Origin: Algibacter mikhailovii
GTDB taxonomy: Bacteria > Bacteroidota > Bacteroidia > Flavobacteriales > Flavobacteriaceae
Assembly: GCF_014651495.1 (NCBI RefSeq)
Contig: NZ_BMWZ01000003.1
Coordinates: forward strand, 62,001 to 126,000
DNA: 64,000 bases
Reading direction: 5' to 3'
A program made the position numbers and the translations under genes. The notes beneath the pieces are model-generated. The model did no database searches. It saw nothing but the letters and a program-made list of their open reading frames with translations, and had not been told where the DNA came from. Of this stretch, positions 51,478 to 61,261 are shown piece after piece. Every line of letters begins with the position of its first letter. Position 1 is the stretch's first letter.

Positions 51478-51652
51478 GCATTACATATACACAATGCAAC
51501 AAAATTTAATTTCTAGTGCCTTACGATAATTGAGCCTTAAAAGACGATTACACCTCTATAATAATAAGGGATATTATTCAGTCTTAAGATTACCCGATGG
51601 TCAAATACAAAGACTCATGAATAAGAGTACTAAGTAAAAAAATAGTAATCCT

Positions 51653-52927
51653 CTAATCCGCAAATAATTCAGGAAGTGCTAGAGATAAGCTAGGAAACAA
51701 TGTAACTAAAATGAGCACAATAAAACTGACCATTAGAAAAGGAAAACCAGCTTTACTAACAGAGGTTATGGACACCTTTCCTATACTTGAGGCAACAAAT
51801 AAACAAACCCCAACTGGCGGGGTCGTTAAACCAATTATTAAATTTAATACAGCTATTACGGCAAAATGAATAGGATCAACATCTACCGCCAATGCCACTT
51901 TTAAAAGGATAGGGAACAAAATCAATAAAGCTGCTATAGTTTCCATAAAGGTGCCCACAGCAATGAGTAACAAATTTATTAAAAGCAATACCATATACTT
52001 ATTTGTTGTGAAACCTAAAATTTCACTAGAGATGGTCTGCGGTATTTGCTCAATAATTAAAATCCATCCAAAAAGATTAGCAAACCCAACTAAAATCATT
52101 AGTGAGGCTGAAGATTTCATTGAATCCAAAAAGACAATTTGGACATTCTTAAAGTTCAATTTCTTATAAACAAAACGACCAATTATCAGTGCATATATAA
52201 TTGCTACTACTGAGGCCTCTGTTGGTGTAAATATGCCTCCTATAATTCCAAATAAAATAATAAAAGTCATTAATAGAGACCAAAACGTGTCAAAAAAACC
52301 TCTGGCCACTTGCTTAAAACTACTTTTAGGGTGCTTAGGATATTTTTTTCGTTTTGAAATAAAATAGGCTGTTAACAACAATCCCAATCCCAGTAAAATA
52401 CCTGGAATAGCACTTGCCAAAAATAATTTACCTACTGACAAACCGCTTAAGGTTGCCGCAATGATCATGGGAACGCTTGGCGGAATTATAGGACCTACAG
52501 TTGACGAGGCAGCAGTCACCGCACATGAAAAACTTGAGTCATACCCTTCTTTTTTCATAGCCGGGATTAAAATAGACCCCAAACTAGCAGTATCTGAAAT
52601 GGCAGTACCAGATATGCCTGCAAAAAGCATTGACGCTCCAATATTTACTAAAGACAAACCGCCCCTTATATGCCCCAATAAATGGTTACAAAATCTAATG
52701 ATTTTTTCTGTTAAACCACCCTGATTCATTAAGTTACCCGCTATTATAAAACCAGGAATACTAAGCAATATAAACACATCAATTCCTGAATACATTTTCA
52801 TTGGTACAACGATCAATGGTGTCCCTTTAAAAACCAAATACAATAAACATGAAAGGCCTAAAGAAAAAGCAATGGGATACCTCAAAATCAAGCAAACCAC
52901 AAAAACAATTATTAAAATCCAAATCAT
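51653..52927 (-). CDS. dctM: TRAP transporter large permease (DctM)
   Basis: The 424-residue protein has about 12 hydrophobic segments and the DctM patterns GLSLVNIGASMLFAGISGTA, ISDTASLGSILIPAMKKEGY and GPIIPPSVPMIIAATLSGLS. Together with DctQ and DctP it imports organic acids with Na+. Its start overlaps the dctQ stop by 4 bases. Order along the transcript is dctP, dctQ, dctM. The substrate (C4-dicarboxylate, sialic acid, others) cannot be told from sequence. Confidence 0.95.
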   Translation of the reverse strand: MIWILIIVFVVCLILRYPIAFSLGLSCLLYLVFKGTPLIVVPMKMYSGIDVFILLSIPGFIIAGNLMNQGGLTEKIIRFCNHLLGHIRGGLSLVNIGASMLFAGISGTAISDTASLGSILIPAMKKEGYDSSFSCAVTAASSTVGPIIPPSVPMIIAATLSGLSVGKLFLASAIPGILLGLGLLLTAYFISKRKKYPKHPKSSFKQVARGFFDTFWSLLMTFIILFGIIGGIFTPTEASVVAIIYALIIGRFVYKKLNFKNVQIVFLDSMKSSASLMILVGFANLFGWILIIEQIPQTISSEILGFTTNKYMVLLLINLLLIAVGTFMETIAALLILFPILLKVALAVDVDPIHFAVIAVLNLIIGLTTPPVGVCLFVASSIGKVSITSVSKAGFPFLMVSFIVLILVTLFPSLSLALPELFAD

Positions 52928-53391
52928 TTTTTATCTGATTTAAGGGATTGTAATATTTGAATTAAAGCATAATAACATATTGCACTAGACATAATAAAAA
53001 TACTAAAGAAGGCAAAACCCATATTAAACTCCATACTTGGCGATCTTTCAGGCATACCAAGTATAATTAGTTGAATACTAAAAATCATTATTAGACCAAA
53101 TAATATAAAAGTCACAAAGGGAATAGCAAAAAGTATTCGTCTCTTAATTTTTGGATTAAAACGGTTAAAAAACATATCTAAATGGACATAATAATTGTTT
53201 TTTAATGCCAGACCTGATGCAAAAGCAATGGCATATATAAAAAATAATCTTGAAGCCTCTTCTGTCCACGATGGCGCATTCTCTAGAAAAAACCGCGCAT
53301 ATATCTGAAGGACTACTGTAAATACAAAACCACTTGTGCTCCAAAGTGTACCAAATTTAAGTATTCGTCCGATTGTTTTACTGGGCTTCAT
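52924..53391 (-). CDS. dctQ: TRAP transporter small permease (DctQ)
   Basis: The 155-residue protein has four hydrophobic segments and the DctQ features RFFLENAPSWTEEASRLFFI and ASGLALKNNYYVHLDMFFNR. It bridges the binding protein and DctM in the inner membrane. It overlaps both neighbours by 4 bases, showing tight translational coupling. Confidence 0.93.
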   Translation of the reverse strand: MKPSKTIGRILKFGTLWSTSGFVFTVVLQIYARFFLENAPSWTEEASRLFFIYAIAFASGLALKNNYYVHLDMFFNRFNPKIKRRILFAIPFVTFILFGLIMIFSIQLIILGMPERSPSMEFNMGFAFFSIFIMSSAICYYALIQILQSLKSDKK

Positions 53392-54395
53392 TCTAGAATC
53401 TTTTTTATTTGATGATATACCGTTTTCATATCTGGTGAGAGACTTTCATAAATACCTGGTTCACATTTTTTCAAAAAAGCTTCTTTATCTACCTCTATAA
53501 ACGTCAAACCCAATTTTTTCAATTCTTGCTGCACACTTTTTTCATTTTCCTGAAATAATTGGTGTTCAAAATCCTGCATATCTTTTGCTGCTTCAAGAAA
53601 AATAGTTTGCAAATCTTTTGGGAGCTTCTGAAATTGTTTTTCACCAATAACGGGATAACTCCAACTTACCACATGACCAGTCAAATTAATGTAGCTCTGT
53701 ACTTCTGAGAAACCAGCACTTTTTATTAAAGCAAAAGGATTTTCCTGAGCCTCAATAGTGCCTTGCTGTAATGAAGTAAAAACTTCAGAAAACGCCATAG
53801 GTGTGGGCTTGGCGCCTAATGTAGACCAGGCTGTTACAAATGCAGGAACATTAGGGATTCTTATAATTAAACCTTTCAAATCATCTGGATGTTTTATAGG
53901 TCGGTTTGATGTTAAATGACGTTCGCCTCTTTGAAAAAAAGCAACTGGTCTTAAACCCGTTTTTTGAATCATTTCTTTTTCCATTTGTTGTCCAATGGAA
54001 CTATTTATAAATTTCTTCATATCAATGGAATCCCTCATAAAGAAAGGCAACTCACAAAAAATAGCCATTTCAAACCAATTGCTTAATACAGACCCTGTAG
54101 TAGTCATATCAATAACCTCCGCTTGAATTAAACGAATCGCTTCAATTTCTTTTGATAATTGTTCAGAAGGATAAACTTCCAATTTCATTCTACCCTTTGA
54201 GCGTTCATAAAGCAAATCCGCTAAATGTTCAAAGCCTTTGTACCATGTATGATTTTCATTAACAAGAAGACTGGCTCGAAATAAAAATTCTGGTTCCTTA
54301 TCCTTTTTTGATTGACATTGAATCATTAAAAGACAAACCAATAAGAGCACGAATACATTAAGTAAAAACCTAAATTCACATCTTAATTTCAACAT
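53388..54395 (-). CDS. dctP: TRAP transporter solute-binding protein (DctP), lipoprotein
   Basis: The 335-residue protein begins with a membrane segment and lipobox (NVFVLLLVCLLMIQCQSKKD), so it is tethered rather than free in the periplasm. The mature part fits the DctP fold: LVNENHTWYKGFEHLADLLY, RMKLEVYPSEQLSKEIEAIR, and IRIPNVPAFVTAWSTLGAKP, where the conserved Arg (start of that block) binds the substrate carboxylate. AQENPFALIKSAGFSEVQSY is also typical. First gene of dctPQM. Confidence 0.93.
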   Translation of the reverse strand: MLKLRCEFRFLLNVFVLLLVCLLMIQCQSKKDKEPEFLFRASLLVNENHTWYKGFEHLADLLYERSKGRMKLEVYPSEQLSKEIEAIRLIQAEVIDMTTTGSVLSNWFEMAIFCELPFFMRDSIDMKKFINSSIGQQMEKEMIQKTGLRPVAFFQRGERHLTSNRPIKHPDDLKGLIIRIPNVPAFVTAWSTLGAKPTPMAFSEVFTSLQQGTIEAQENPFALIKSAGFSEVQSYINLTGHVVSWSYPVIGEKQFQKLPKDLQTIFLEAAKDMQDFEHQLFQENEKSVQQELKKLGLTFIEVDKEAFLKKCEPGIYESLSPDMKTVYHQIKKILE

Positions 54396-54880
54396 TAGAT
54401 TTGAATAATTTTTTATTCCTTCTGAAATGTAAGGAATAATTGTTCTACATCCACATTATTGAATTATTATCTAACTAGGTTTTAATAATTTATTTGACCA
54501 ATTACACTCTTGATAACTCCATACAACCATTATTATATATGTAATGGCTTCTTGCATGTTCCTATTGCTTCTTAAAGGTTATTTAATATAAATAAAACAA
54601 GTTCAATTGCCCTAAAGAATATGACAATAACTACTAATACCAAGAAAGATATATGTGAAGTAATAACATGATAAACCTAATCCTTGCCTTATACAAGTTA
54701 AAAGCGCCCAATGAATTAGCCAATGAAAAAAATTAAGTACTTAAAAAGTTAAAGATTAGAGTATACAGAAAATTATATTAGAATGAAATATACCGATTCA
54801 AATCCCACAAAAATTATTTATCTTTCCTGAGTATTTCTTCAATAAAAAGCGGCACGCTATTTGTTGAATAAAAAACGCTA
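54396..54880. other. Intergenic stretch of 485 bases without a recognised gene
   Basis: This AT-rich stretch separates the divergent dctP and TPR genes. It must hold both promoters, but I see no exact TAnnTTTG at a fitting distance, no terminator and no convincing reading frame. Confidence 0.6.
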
Positions 54881-55837
54881 ATGAAAAAACAACTCTTCAT
54901 TTTACTAATGCTTTTGCCATTGCTCTCTGTTGGGCAAGCAAGTAAGCTATACCGTAAAGCATTGCGATCAACTGATTTTGATGAAAAGATACAACTGCTC
55001 AATGAAGTCATTAAGTTAGAGCCTAAAAATTTGGATGCTTATTTTCAGAGGGGACTAGCAAAAAATGATTCAGGAGATTACCATGGAGCCATAGTTGATT
55101 ACTCCAAAATTATAGTGGAGCAACCTGATGCTGACACGTATTACAATAGAGGGAATTCAAGATATAGTATAAAAGATTTAAGCGGGGCTAAAGAAGATTA
55201 CGCAAAAGCTTTCATGCTAGACAAAAACTTTTTTGATGCATTGTATAGCTTGGCTTGTGTGCGGTATGACCTTGAAGAATATGAACGCGCCATACTTGAT
55301 TTTAATAAAGTCATCAAAGCCGTACCTAATCAACCCAAATTATATACGTTAAGAGCATCAGCATATAAAGCGGTAGAAAAATATACGGAAGCTGCACAAG
55401 ATTATTCAACCGCCATTTTAATTGCGCCAAACGCTATGCATTATTACAATAGAGGTGCCTTTCTAATGGATATTAATTATTACGAAAATGCAAACGAAGA
55501 TTTAACCCGATCTTTGCGCTTAAATAGCAATAACGCATACGCCTATTTTTACAGAGGTGCTTCTTATTTAATACTAGGTGAATATACTAAGGCCATTTCT
55601 GACTTCAATGAGGCCCTCAAATTTGACAATATGGATTTTGATGCTCATTTAGGAATAGCCATGGCCTATAATAAGGTTAATGACCATGAAAATGCCAAGG
55701 CGAGCTTTAAACGTGCCAACGAAATTTTATCTATCGATGATGACGTTTCAAGTATTAACCCCTACAATAATACCTATTGGTTTCAAAATCAATATTATTA
55801 TTTTAATAACAATCTTGCCCCACTAGCAAAGTTATAG
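54881..55837 (+). CDS. Secreted tetratricopeptide repeat protein
   Basis: The 318-residue protein has a signal peptide (MKKQLFILLMLLPLLSVGQA) and about seven TPR units, e.g. LDAYFQRGLAKNDSGDYHGA, ADTYYNRGNSRYSIKDLSGA and NAYAYFYRGASYLILGEYTK. TPR solenoids mediate protein contacts; with a signal peptide and no membrane anchor it should act in the periplasm. It ends in an Asn/Tyr-rich tail (NPYNNTYWFQNQYYYFNNN). Partner unknown. Confidence 0.9.
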   Translation: MKKQLFILLMLLPLLSVGQASKLYRKALRSTDFDEKIQLLNEVIKLEPKNLDAYFQRGLAKNDSGDYHGAIVDYSKIIVEQPDADTYYNRGNSRYSIKDLSGAKEDYAKAFMLDKNFFDALYSLACVRYDLEEYERAILDFNKVIKAVPNQPKLYTLRASAYKAVEKYTEAAQDYSTAILIAPNAMHYYNRGAFLMDINYYENANEDLTRSLRLNSNNAYAYFYRGASYLILGEYTKAISDFNEALKFDNMDFDAHLGIAMAYNKVNDHENAKASFKRANEILSIDDDVSSINPYNNTYWFQNQYYYFNNNLAPLAKL

Positions 55838-55978
55838 GCATACCAACATTCAGCCAAATTAATTTTATTCCATTTCCGGTCAATGAAATTTATTATGAAT
55901 TAAATAATCAGGATTCCATGTAACTGAAGGATATTTTAAGCGGAAATAACTAGGAATAAAACCTCAACTTTAAGAAAG

Positions 55979-56608
55979 TTATCCTCTATATTTTAATGGC
56001 AAATGCACCACTTTTTTTGTTTCATAAAAATCTTCACTAAAGTAATCACTTAAGTTATAAATAGTAGTTGTTCTATAATCTTTAAGTTCATCTGAAAGAT
56101 CACCTCCCTTTAGATATAGAATTCCATTTTTTAGTTCATGGTTTTGTTTTTTTGCAATCTTTCCCTTGATCCAATGCACGAATGTAGGCATCGCAGCAAC
56201 AGCTCTACTAACGATGAAATCATAAGTGTCATCAATAGCCTCTACTCTACTATGGGTTGTTTTCACATTGGTTATACCCAACCCTTCTATAACTTCATCT
56301 ACCACTTTTAATTTTTTGGCGATACTATCAACTAAATGAAACGAACACTCAGGAAACAAAATTGCTAAGGGAATACCAGGAAAGCCTCCTCCCGTTCCAA
56401 CATCTAATATTTTACTTCCCGCTTTAAATGACATTACTTTAGCAATACCTAATGAATGTAGGACATGACGCAAATACAACTCATCAATATCTTTTCGAGA
56501 TACCACGTTGATTTTTAAATTCCAGTCTTGATACAAAGATTCTAATTGTTTAAACTTTTGTATCTGATCCTCTGTAAGGTCAGTAAAATACTTTAAAATG
56601 AGCTCCAT
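55979..56608 (-). CDS. rsmG: 16S rRNA (guanine-N7) methyltransferase RsmG
   Basis: The 209-residue protein has the SAM-binding motif KILDVGTGGGFPGIPLAILF, the DSIAKKLKVVDEV acidic loop and DFIVSRAVAAMPTFVHWI, all typical of RsmG/GidB. It methylates G527 (E. coli numbering) of 16S rRNA; loss confers low-level streptomycin resistance in other bacteria. Single gene, divergent from the desaturase. Confidence 0.95.
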   Translation of the reverse strand: MELILKYFTDLTEDQIQKFKQLESLYQDWNLKINVVSRKDIDELYLRHVLHSLGIAKVMSFKAGSKILDVGTGGGFPGIPLAILFPECSFHLVDSIAKKLKVVDEVIEGLGITNVKTTHSRVEAIDDTYDFIVSRAVAAMPTFVHWIKGKIAKKQNHELKNGILYLKGGDLSDELKDYRTTTIYNLSDYFSEDFYETKKVVHLPLKYRG

Positions 56609-56779
56609 TAAATTCTAGTGTTTTATAAATCAACAACATAACTCGCTAAAAAGAATGCCAATAATCAACTAAGCATCTATGATTAAACGATGACTGTTCT
56701 TGTTAAATTTTCAACAAAAATATGCTTTTTCAATACATTTTTTTACATAAAAATGGTATTACTTAAGTTGGTTTATACC

Positions 56780-56787
56780 TATCTTTG
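56780..56787 (+). promoter_or_regulatory. -7 box for the desaturase gene
   Basis: TATCTTTG matches TAnnTTTG, 53 bases before the ATG at 56840. Confidence 0.45.
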
Positions 56788-56839
56788 CCCTCAGGTATGA
56801 TCAGCAATTTATATTATTTATCATATTAAATATAATAGC

Positions 56840-57934
56840 ATGAGTAAACAAGCACTTTCATTTTCAAGAACTGATTCTGCAAAATTTTTCAAAACACTAA
56901 ATAAACGCGTTAACGATTATTTTAAAGAAAACAATATAAAACGCACTGGTAATTGGAAACTTTATTCAAAAGCCATTTTCATGTTTGCCTTATTGATTGT
57001 ACCAACAGTTCTGGTACTTACGGTAGATTTACCTTGGTGGGTACAAATATTATGTATGGTATGTACTGGTGTTGGCATGGCCGGTGTAGGCATGAATGTC
57101 ATGCACGATGCTAATCACGGCTCTTTTTCTAGTAAAAAGTGGGTTAACAAATTAATGGGAAGCAGCATTTATATATTAGCTGGTAATGACTACAATTGGA
57201 AAGTACAACACAATGTTTTACATCATACATACACCAATATTCAAGGTCACGATGAAGATATTGATGCTGGTAGAATTATTAGATTCTCAAAGCACACCAA
57301 ATGGTTAAAAATTCATCAATATCAAAAATATTATGCATTTTTCTTATATGGATTATTAACGGCCAATTGGGCGATAACCACAGATTTTATTCAAACCTAC
57401 CATTATCTTAAAAGAAAACTAGCCTATGGAAAATTACCCCACCCGGCTACCCAATGGACTAAATTAATTATTGGAAAGATTGTTTATTACTCCATTTGGG
57501 TTTTACTACCAATATCACTTGGTTTTACATGGTGGCAAGTTTTAATTGGTTTTATAGTAATGCATTATACGGCCGGAATTATTTTAAGTGTCATTTTTCA
57601 ATTAGCACATGTGATGCCAAATACAGAGATGCCCTTACCTGATTCTGATGGAAATATGAAAAACACTTGGGCTATCCACCAATTATTTACAACATCAAAT
57701 TTCTCACCAAAAAGCTGGTTGGCTGAATTTTATACCGGAGGATTAAATAGACAAGTTGAACACCACTTATTTGCCAATATTAGTCACGTACACTATAGCA
57801 AAATCGCCAAAATAGTTAAAGAAACTGCAAAAGAGTTTAGCTTACCATACAACGAATATAATTCGTTTTGGCAAGCTGTAGCTGAACATTATAACCAATT
57901 AAAGGTCTTAGGAAGAAAACCTAACATGGCCTAA
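56840..57934 (+). CDS. Membrane fatty acid desaturase
   Basis: The 364-residue protein has four membrane segments and three His boxes: HDANHGSF, HNVLHHTYTN and QVEHHLFANISHVHY. This arrangement, with QVEHH as the third box, is that of front-end or acyl-lipid (delta-5/6-like) desaturases, which use a di-iron centre and oxygen. There is no fused cytochrome b5 domain (which would carry HPGG), so electrons come from a separate ferredoxin or reductase. Membrane fluidity control is the likely role; the position of the double bond is unknown. Confidence 0.92.
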   Translation: MSKQALSFSRTDSAKFFKTLNKRVNDYFKENNIKRTGNWKLYSKAIFMFALLIVPTVLVLTVDLPWWVQILCMVCTGVGMAGVGMNVMHDANHGSFSSKKWVNKLMGSSIYILAGNDYNWKVQHNVLHHTYTNIQGHDEDIDAGRIIRFSKHTKWLKIHQYQKYYAFFLYGLLTANWAITTDFIQTYHYLKRKLAYGKLPHPATQWTKLIIGKIVYYSIWVLLPISLGFTWWQVLIGFIVMHYTAGIILSVIFQLAHVMPNTEMPLPDSDGNMKNTWAIHQLFTTSNFSPKSWLAEFYTGGLNRQVEHHLFANISHVHYSKIAKIVKETAKEFSLPYNEYNSFWQAVAEHYNQLKVLGRKPNMA

Positions 57935-57964
57935 TCATTATATTTACTTTTAACAAATAATTAA

Positions 57965-59149
57965 ATGCAATTACTATCTGATAGAATTTTAAACATGTCT
58001 ACGTCTGCAACGTTGGCCATGGCAGCAAAAGCAAGAGAACTTAGAGGAGAAGGAAAAGATATTATCGGTTTAAGTTTGGGAGAACCAGATTTTAACACGC
58101 CGGATTTCATCAAAGAAGCTGCGGTTCAAGCTATTAATGATAACTATAATTCTTATACTCCTGTTGATGGGTATGCTGATTTAAAAGAAGCCATTATCAC
58201 AAAATTCAAGCGTGACAATAACTTAACATATTCTCCAAGCCAAATAGTTGTTTCTACAGGAGCTAAACAGGCATTATTTAATATTGCTGGTGTTATGCTA
58301 AATAAAGGAGACGAAGTGATTTTACCATGTCCATATTGGGTAAGTTATGCGGATATCGTGAAATTATTTGATGGTGTACCCGTTGAAGTCAAAACATCTA
58401 TTGATACCGATTTTAAAATGACCGCGAATCAACTGGAAGCTGCAATCACGCCAAATACTAAAATGATGTGGTTTAGCTCACCTTGCAACCCAAGTGGATC
58501 GGTATACAGTAAAGCTGAACTACAAGCTTTAGTTGACGTATTAGCCAAACATCCAGATATATATGTGGTTTCTGATGAAATTTATGAACACATTAATTAT
58601 GGTAAAGGTCATACAAGTATTGCGAGCTTTGAAGAAATGTACGATCGTACTATTACTGTAAATGGTGTTTCTAAAGCGTTTGCTATGACTGGATGGCGTA
58701 TTGGTTATATTGGTGGTCCTGAAAAAATAGCACGTGCCTGTAATAAATTGCAAGGACAAGCTACTAGTGGTGCCAACTGTATCGCCCAACGTGCTGTGAT
58801 AACAGCCTGTACAGAGTCTCCTGAAAAAGTAAAATATATGATCGACGAATTTAAACAACGTCGTGATTTAATTTTAGGCTTATTAAATGATATTGAAGGA
58901 TTTAAATGCAATGTGCCTGATGGTGCTTTTTATGTATTTCCTGATGTAACTCATTTTTATGGAAAAACTTTAAAAGGAACGAAAATCAATAATGCCAGTG
59001 ATTTTTCATTATTCTTACTGGAAGAAGCCCTTGTAGCAACGGTAACTGGAGAAGCTTTTGGTAACCCTGATTGTATAAGGATATCCTATGCTGCGTCCAA
59101 CGAGCAAATTATTGAAGCCATAAAGCGTATAAAAGAAGCGGTAAGCTAA
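57965..59149 (+). CDS. aspC: Class I aminotransferase (aspartate aminotransferase type)
   Basis: The 394-residue PLP enzyme has SLGEPDFNTPDFIKEAAVQA, SPCNPSGSVYSKAEL, the conserved VVSDEIYEHINYG and the Schiff-base Lys in NGVSKAFAMTGWRIGYIGG, plus the substrate-carboxylate Arg near the C-terminus (CIRISYAAS). This is the thermostable-type (subgroup I-gamma) enzyme that transfers amino groups between aspartate and 2-oxoglutarate, sometimes also prephenate. It starts 30 bases after the desaturase stop and ends before a strong terminator. The symbol reflects family membership, not proven specificity. Confidence 0.9.
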   Translation: MQLLSDRILNMSTSATLAMAAKARELRGEGKDIIGLSLGEPDFNTPDFIKEAAVQAINDNYNSYTPVDGYADLKEAIITKFKRDNNLTYSPSQIVVSTGAKQALFNIAGVMLNKGDEVILPCPYWVSYADIVKLFDGVPVEVKTSIDTDFKMTANQLEAAITPNTKMMWFSSPCNPSGSVYSKAELQALVDVLAKHPDIYVVSDEIYEHINYGKGHTSIASFEEMYDRTITVNGVSKAFAMTGWRIGYIGGPEKIARACNKLQGQATSGANCIAQRAVITACTESPEKVKYMIDEFKQRRDLILGLLNDIEGFKCNVPDGAFYVFPDVTHFYGKTLKGTKINNASDFSLFLLEEALVATVTGEAFGNPDCIRISYAASNEQIIEAIKRIKEAVS

Positions 59150-59174
59150 TAACATATCACTTGAAATATTTTAT

Positions 59175-59206
59175 AAAGCCACTAATATGATATTAGTGGC
59201 TTTTTT
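59175..59206. terminator. Bidirectional terminator after the aminotransferase
   Basis: A perfect 13-bp stem (59175-59187 with 59191-59203), TGA loop, then T to 59206. The stop codon of the minus-strand gene (59205-59207) overlaps its T-run, so one hairpin may serve both genes. Confidence 0.9.
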
Positions 59207-59468
59207 AAGTTATAGCATATAATCCCCCTGTAAGTATGAGAATAATAACTATAAAACCAATTAAGTATGTTATCCGCGCTTGCTTATTCTCTCTGGTTAG
59301 TCGTTCTTTAATTTCCATCAACTTTTCTGGTGTGGCTTTAGGAAAATCTTTAATTTCCACATGCTCATAACTACCAGATAATGCTTTTCTATCTTTTCTT
59401 TTTGATAATAGGCTTCTGTTATTCTTTAACGAATTGTTTGCAGCGGCCATTGCCCCTTCTCCTCCCAT
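59205..59468 (-). CDS. Small C-terminally anchored membrane protein of unknown function
   Basis: The 87-residue protein has a basic, soluble N-terminal part (SLKNNRSLLSKRKDRKAL), a helical charged linker (PEKLMEIKERLTRENKQARI) and one C-terminal membrane segment (TYLIGFIVIILILTGGLYAI), so most of it should face the cytosol. It is not recognised as a named family. It lies between an aminotransferase and the Trk genes, with its end in a shared terminator. Confidence 0.65.
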   Translation of the reverse strand: MGGEGAMAAANNSLKNNRSLLSKRKDRKALSGSYEHVEIKDFPKATPEKLMEIKERLTRENKQARITYLIGFIVIILILTGGLYAIT

Positions 59469-59744
59469 AATTTCTAATATTTTAATTGCGAATCTTTGTT
59501 GAAATATGCAACAAAGCAGTATTGAGTTTTAGAAGATATCTTAAAACATCAATTAATAATTTCGTAGTAGCTACTCTATAATATATGTAGGTTATTTTAT
59601 AAAAATGTTACAATCGAGCTTAGTATTTTGCATTAGTGATGAGGTCCTTTTTTTGTAATAAAGCATAGAATAGCCTAAATAAGGTTTAGTAAATAAGGCG
59701 ACCTATACTTCATTCGATTCCGGAAAAGGAAATCCCCAATTAAA

Positions 59745-61238
59745 CTATCTGTTACGCCAAAAGAAGGGTGTAAAAAGAATCAGAACTGTGAATAGCTCTA
59801 AACGACCTATAAGCATTAAAAAAGACGCCCACCATTTACCTAAACTAGGCAAACCAGCATAATTGTTAACCGGCCCATAATCACCTAGGGCAGGTCCTAC
59901 ATTACCAAGTGTAGATGCAGCCAAACCAACGGCCGATTTAAATTCAATACCCATTATAGAAAACCCTAAAGAACCTATTATAAAAGATAACATATAAAGA
60001 ATAAAAAAGGCCAAAACATTGAATACAATAAATCTATTAATAGCTTTTTTATTATAACGAACAGGTACGATAGCGTGTGGGTGAAGGGTACGTTTAAACT
60101 CGAGAAAACCGTTCTTTATTAATATTAAATGACGAACTACCTTTACCCCTCCAGAGGTACTACCAGCAGAACCGCCTAAAAACATCAGACCAAAAAAGAA
60201 AACCATTAAAAAAGGTGTCCACAAAGTATAATCTGCTGTTACAAAACCTGTAGTGGTTACAATAGCTAGTACTTGAAATAAAGAATGCCTAAAGGCACTT
60301 TCCCCTTCACCCCAAACCATGGGATGATCAATTGACGAGGCACTAACATCTGCCCTAAAATAAATAACAAGTGCCGCTACAATAGTAAATACAGCAATGA
60401 ATTTGAAATACAATTTAAACTCCTCATCATGTATAATTTTTTGAACTTTCCCTTTAAAAGCAAAGTAGCTCAAAACAAAATTTGTTCCGGCTAAGAACAT
60501 AAATAGTATAATAATATATTGAATAATAGGCTGCCCATTCCAATAAGCCACACTAGCATTTTTTGTAGAAAACCCGCCAGTTGATAAGGTACATAGCGCA
60601 TGGTTTATAGCATCAAAAAACGACATTCCTGCTGCGGTAAGCAAAATAGTTTCAGCAGCTGTATATCCCACATAAATAAGCCATAAACGCTTAGCCGTAT
60701 CTGTAATTCTTGGATGTAATTTATCTGTACTTGGTCCTGGTGCCTCAGCCGCAAATAATTGCATCCCTCCTATACCTAACAATGGTAAAATAGCAATAGC
60801 CAAAACAATAATCCCCATTCCACCAATCCAATGAGTCATACTTCTCCAAAACAAGACACCTTTTGGCACGGCCTCAATATCATTGAGAATAGAAGCCCCT
60901 GTGGTGGTGTAACCCGATATGGTTTCAAAAAAAGCATTGGTAAATTCTGGAATACTATTAGTAAATACATAAGGTAAAGTTCCTGATAGAGACATAATAA
61001 CCCATCCAAAAGTAACCACAATATAACCTTCACGTTTATTTATCTCCTTCTCATGCAATCGTGTAAAAAACATGCATAATATACCTATTAATGAAGTAAT
61101 AATTCCAGCAAGACAAATTGATAGTGTAACACCGTCTTGATAAAAGAAACTTATGAGTGCAGACAATAACATAAAGCCACCGTTAAACAAAAGCAGCAGC
61201 CCTAACATGTGAACTATAATTTTATAATTGAGTTTCAA
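59745..61238 (-). CDS. trkH: Trk/Ktr-type potassium transporter membrane subunit
   Basis: The 497-residue protein has about 10-12 hydrophobic segments arranged as four M1-P-M2 repeats. Selectivity-filter loops are visible as SGYTTTGASI, LSTGGFST, TTTGFVTAD and STLGNVGPALG. It forms the K+ pore in the inner membrane, gated by the TrkA subunit encoded directly upstream (23 bases) on the same strand. Substrate K+ (or K+/Na+) follows from the family. Confidence 0.94.
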   Translation of the reverse strand: MKLNYKIIVHMLGLLLLFNGGFMLLSALISFFYQDGVTLSICLAGIITSLIGILCMFFTRLHEKEINKREGYIVVTFGWVIMSLSGTLPYVFTNSIPEFTNAFFETISGYTTTGASILNDIEAVPKGVLFWRSMTHWIGGMGIIVLAIAILPLLGIGGMQLFAAEAPGPSTDKLHPRITDTAKRLWLIYVGYTAAETILLTAAGMSFFDAINHALCTLSTGGFSTKNASVAYWNGQPIIQYIIILFMFLAGTNFVLSYFAFKGKVQKIIHDEEFKLYFKFIAVFTIVAALVIYFRADVSASSIDHPMVWGEGESAFRHSLFQVLAIVTTTGFVTADYTLWTPFLMVFFFGLMFLGGSAGSTSGGVKVVRHLILIKNGFLEFKRTLHPHAIVPVRYNKKAINRFIVFNVLAFFILYMLSFIIGSLGFSIMGIEFKSAVGLAASTLGNVGPALGDYGPVNNYAGLPSLGKWWASFLMLIGRLELFTVLILFTPFFWRNR

Positions 61239-61261
61239 TATAGTATTGTTTAATTATGGTT

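Noticed and set aside
54790-54815. GATTCAAATCCC resembling the T-loop of a tRNA
   Set aside because: The flanking bases do not pair into a T-arm, and no acceptor stem, D-arm or anticodon arm can be built around it.
54814-55011. Minus-strand 65-codon frame over the start of the TPR gene
   Set aside because: It lies antisense to the TPR gene's signal peptide region and has no recognisable features.
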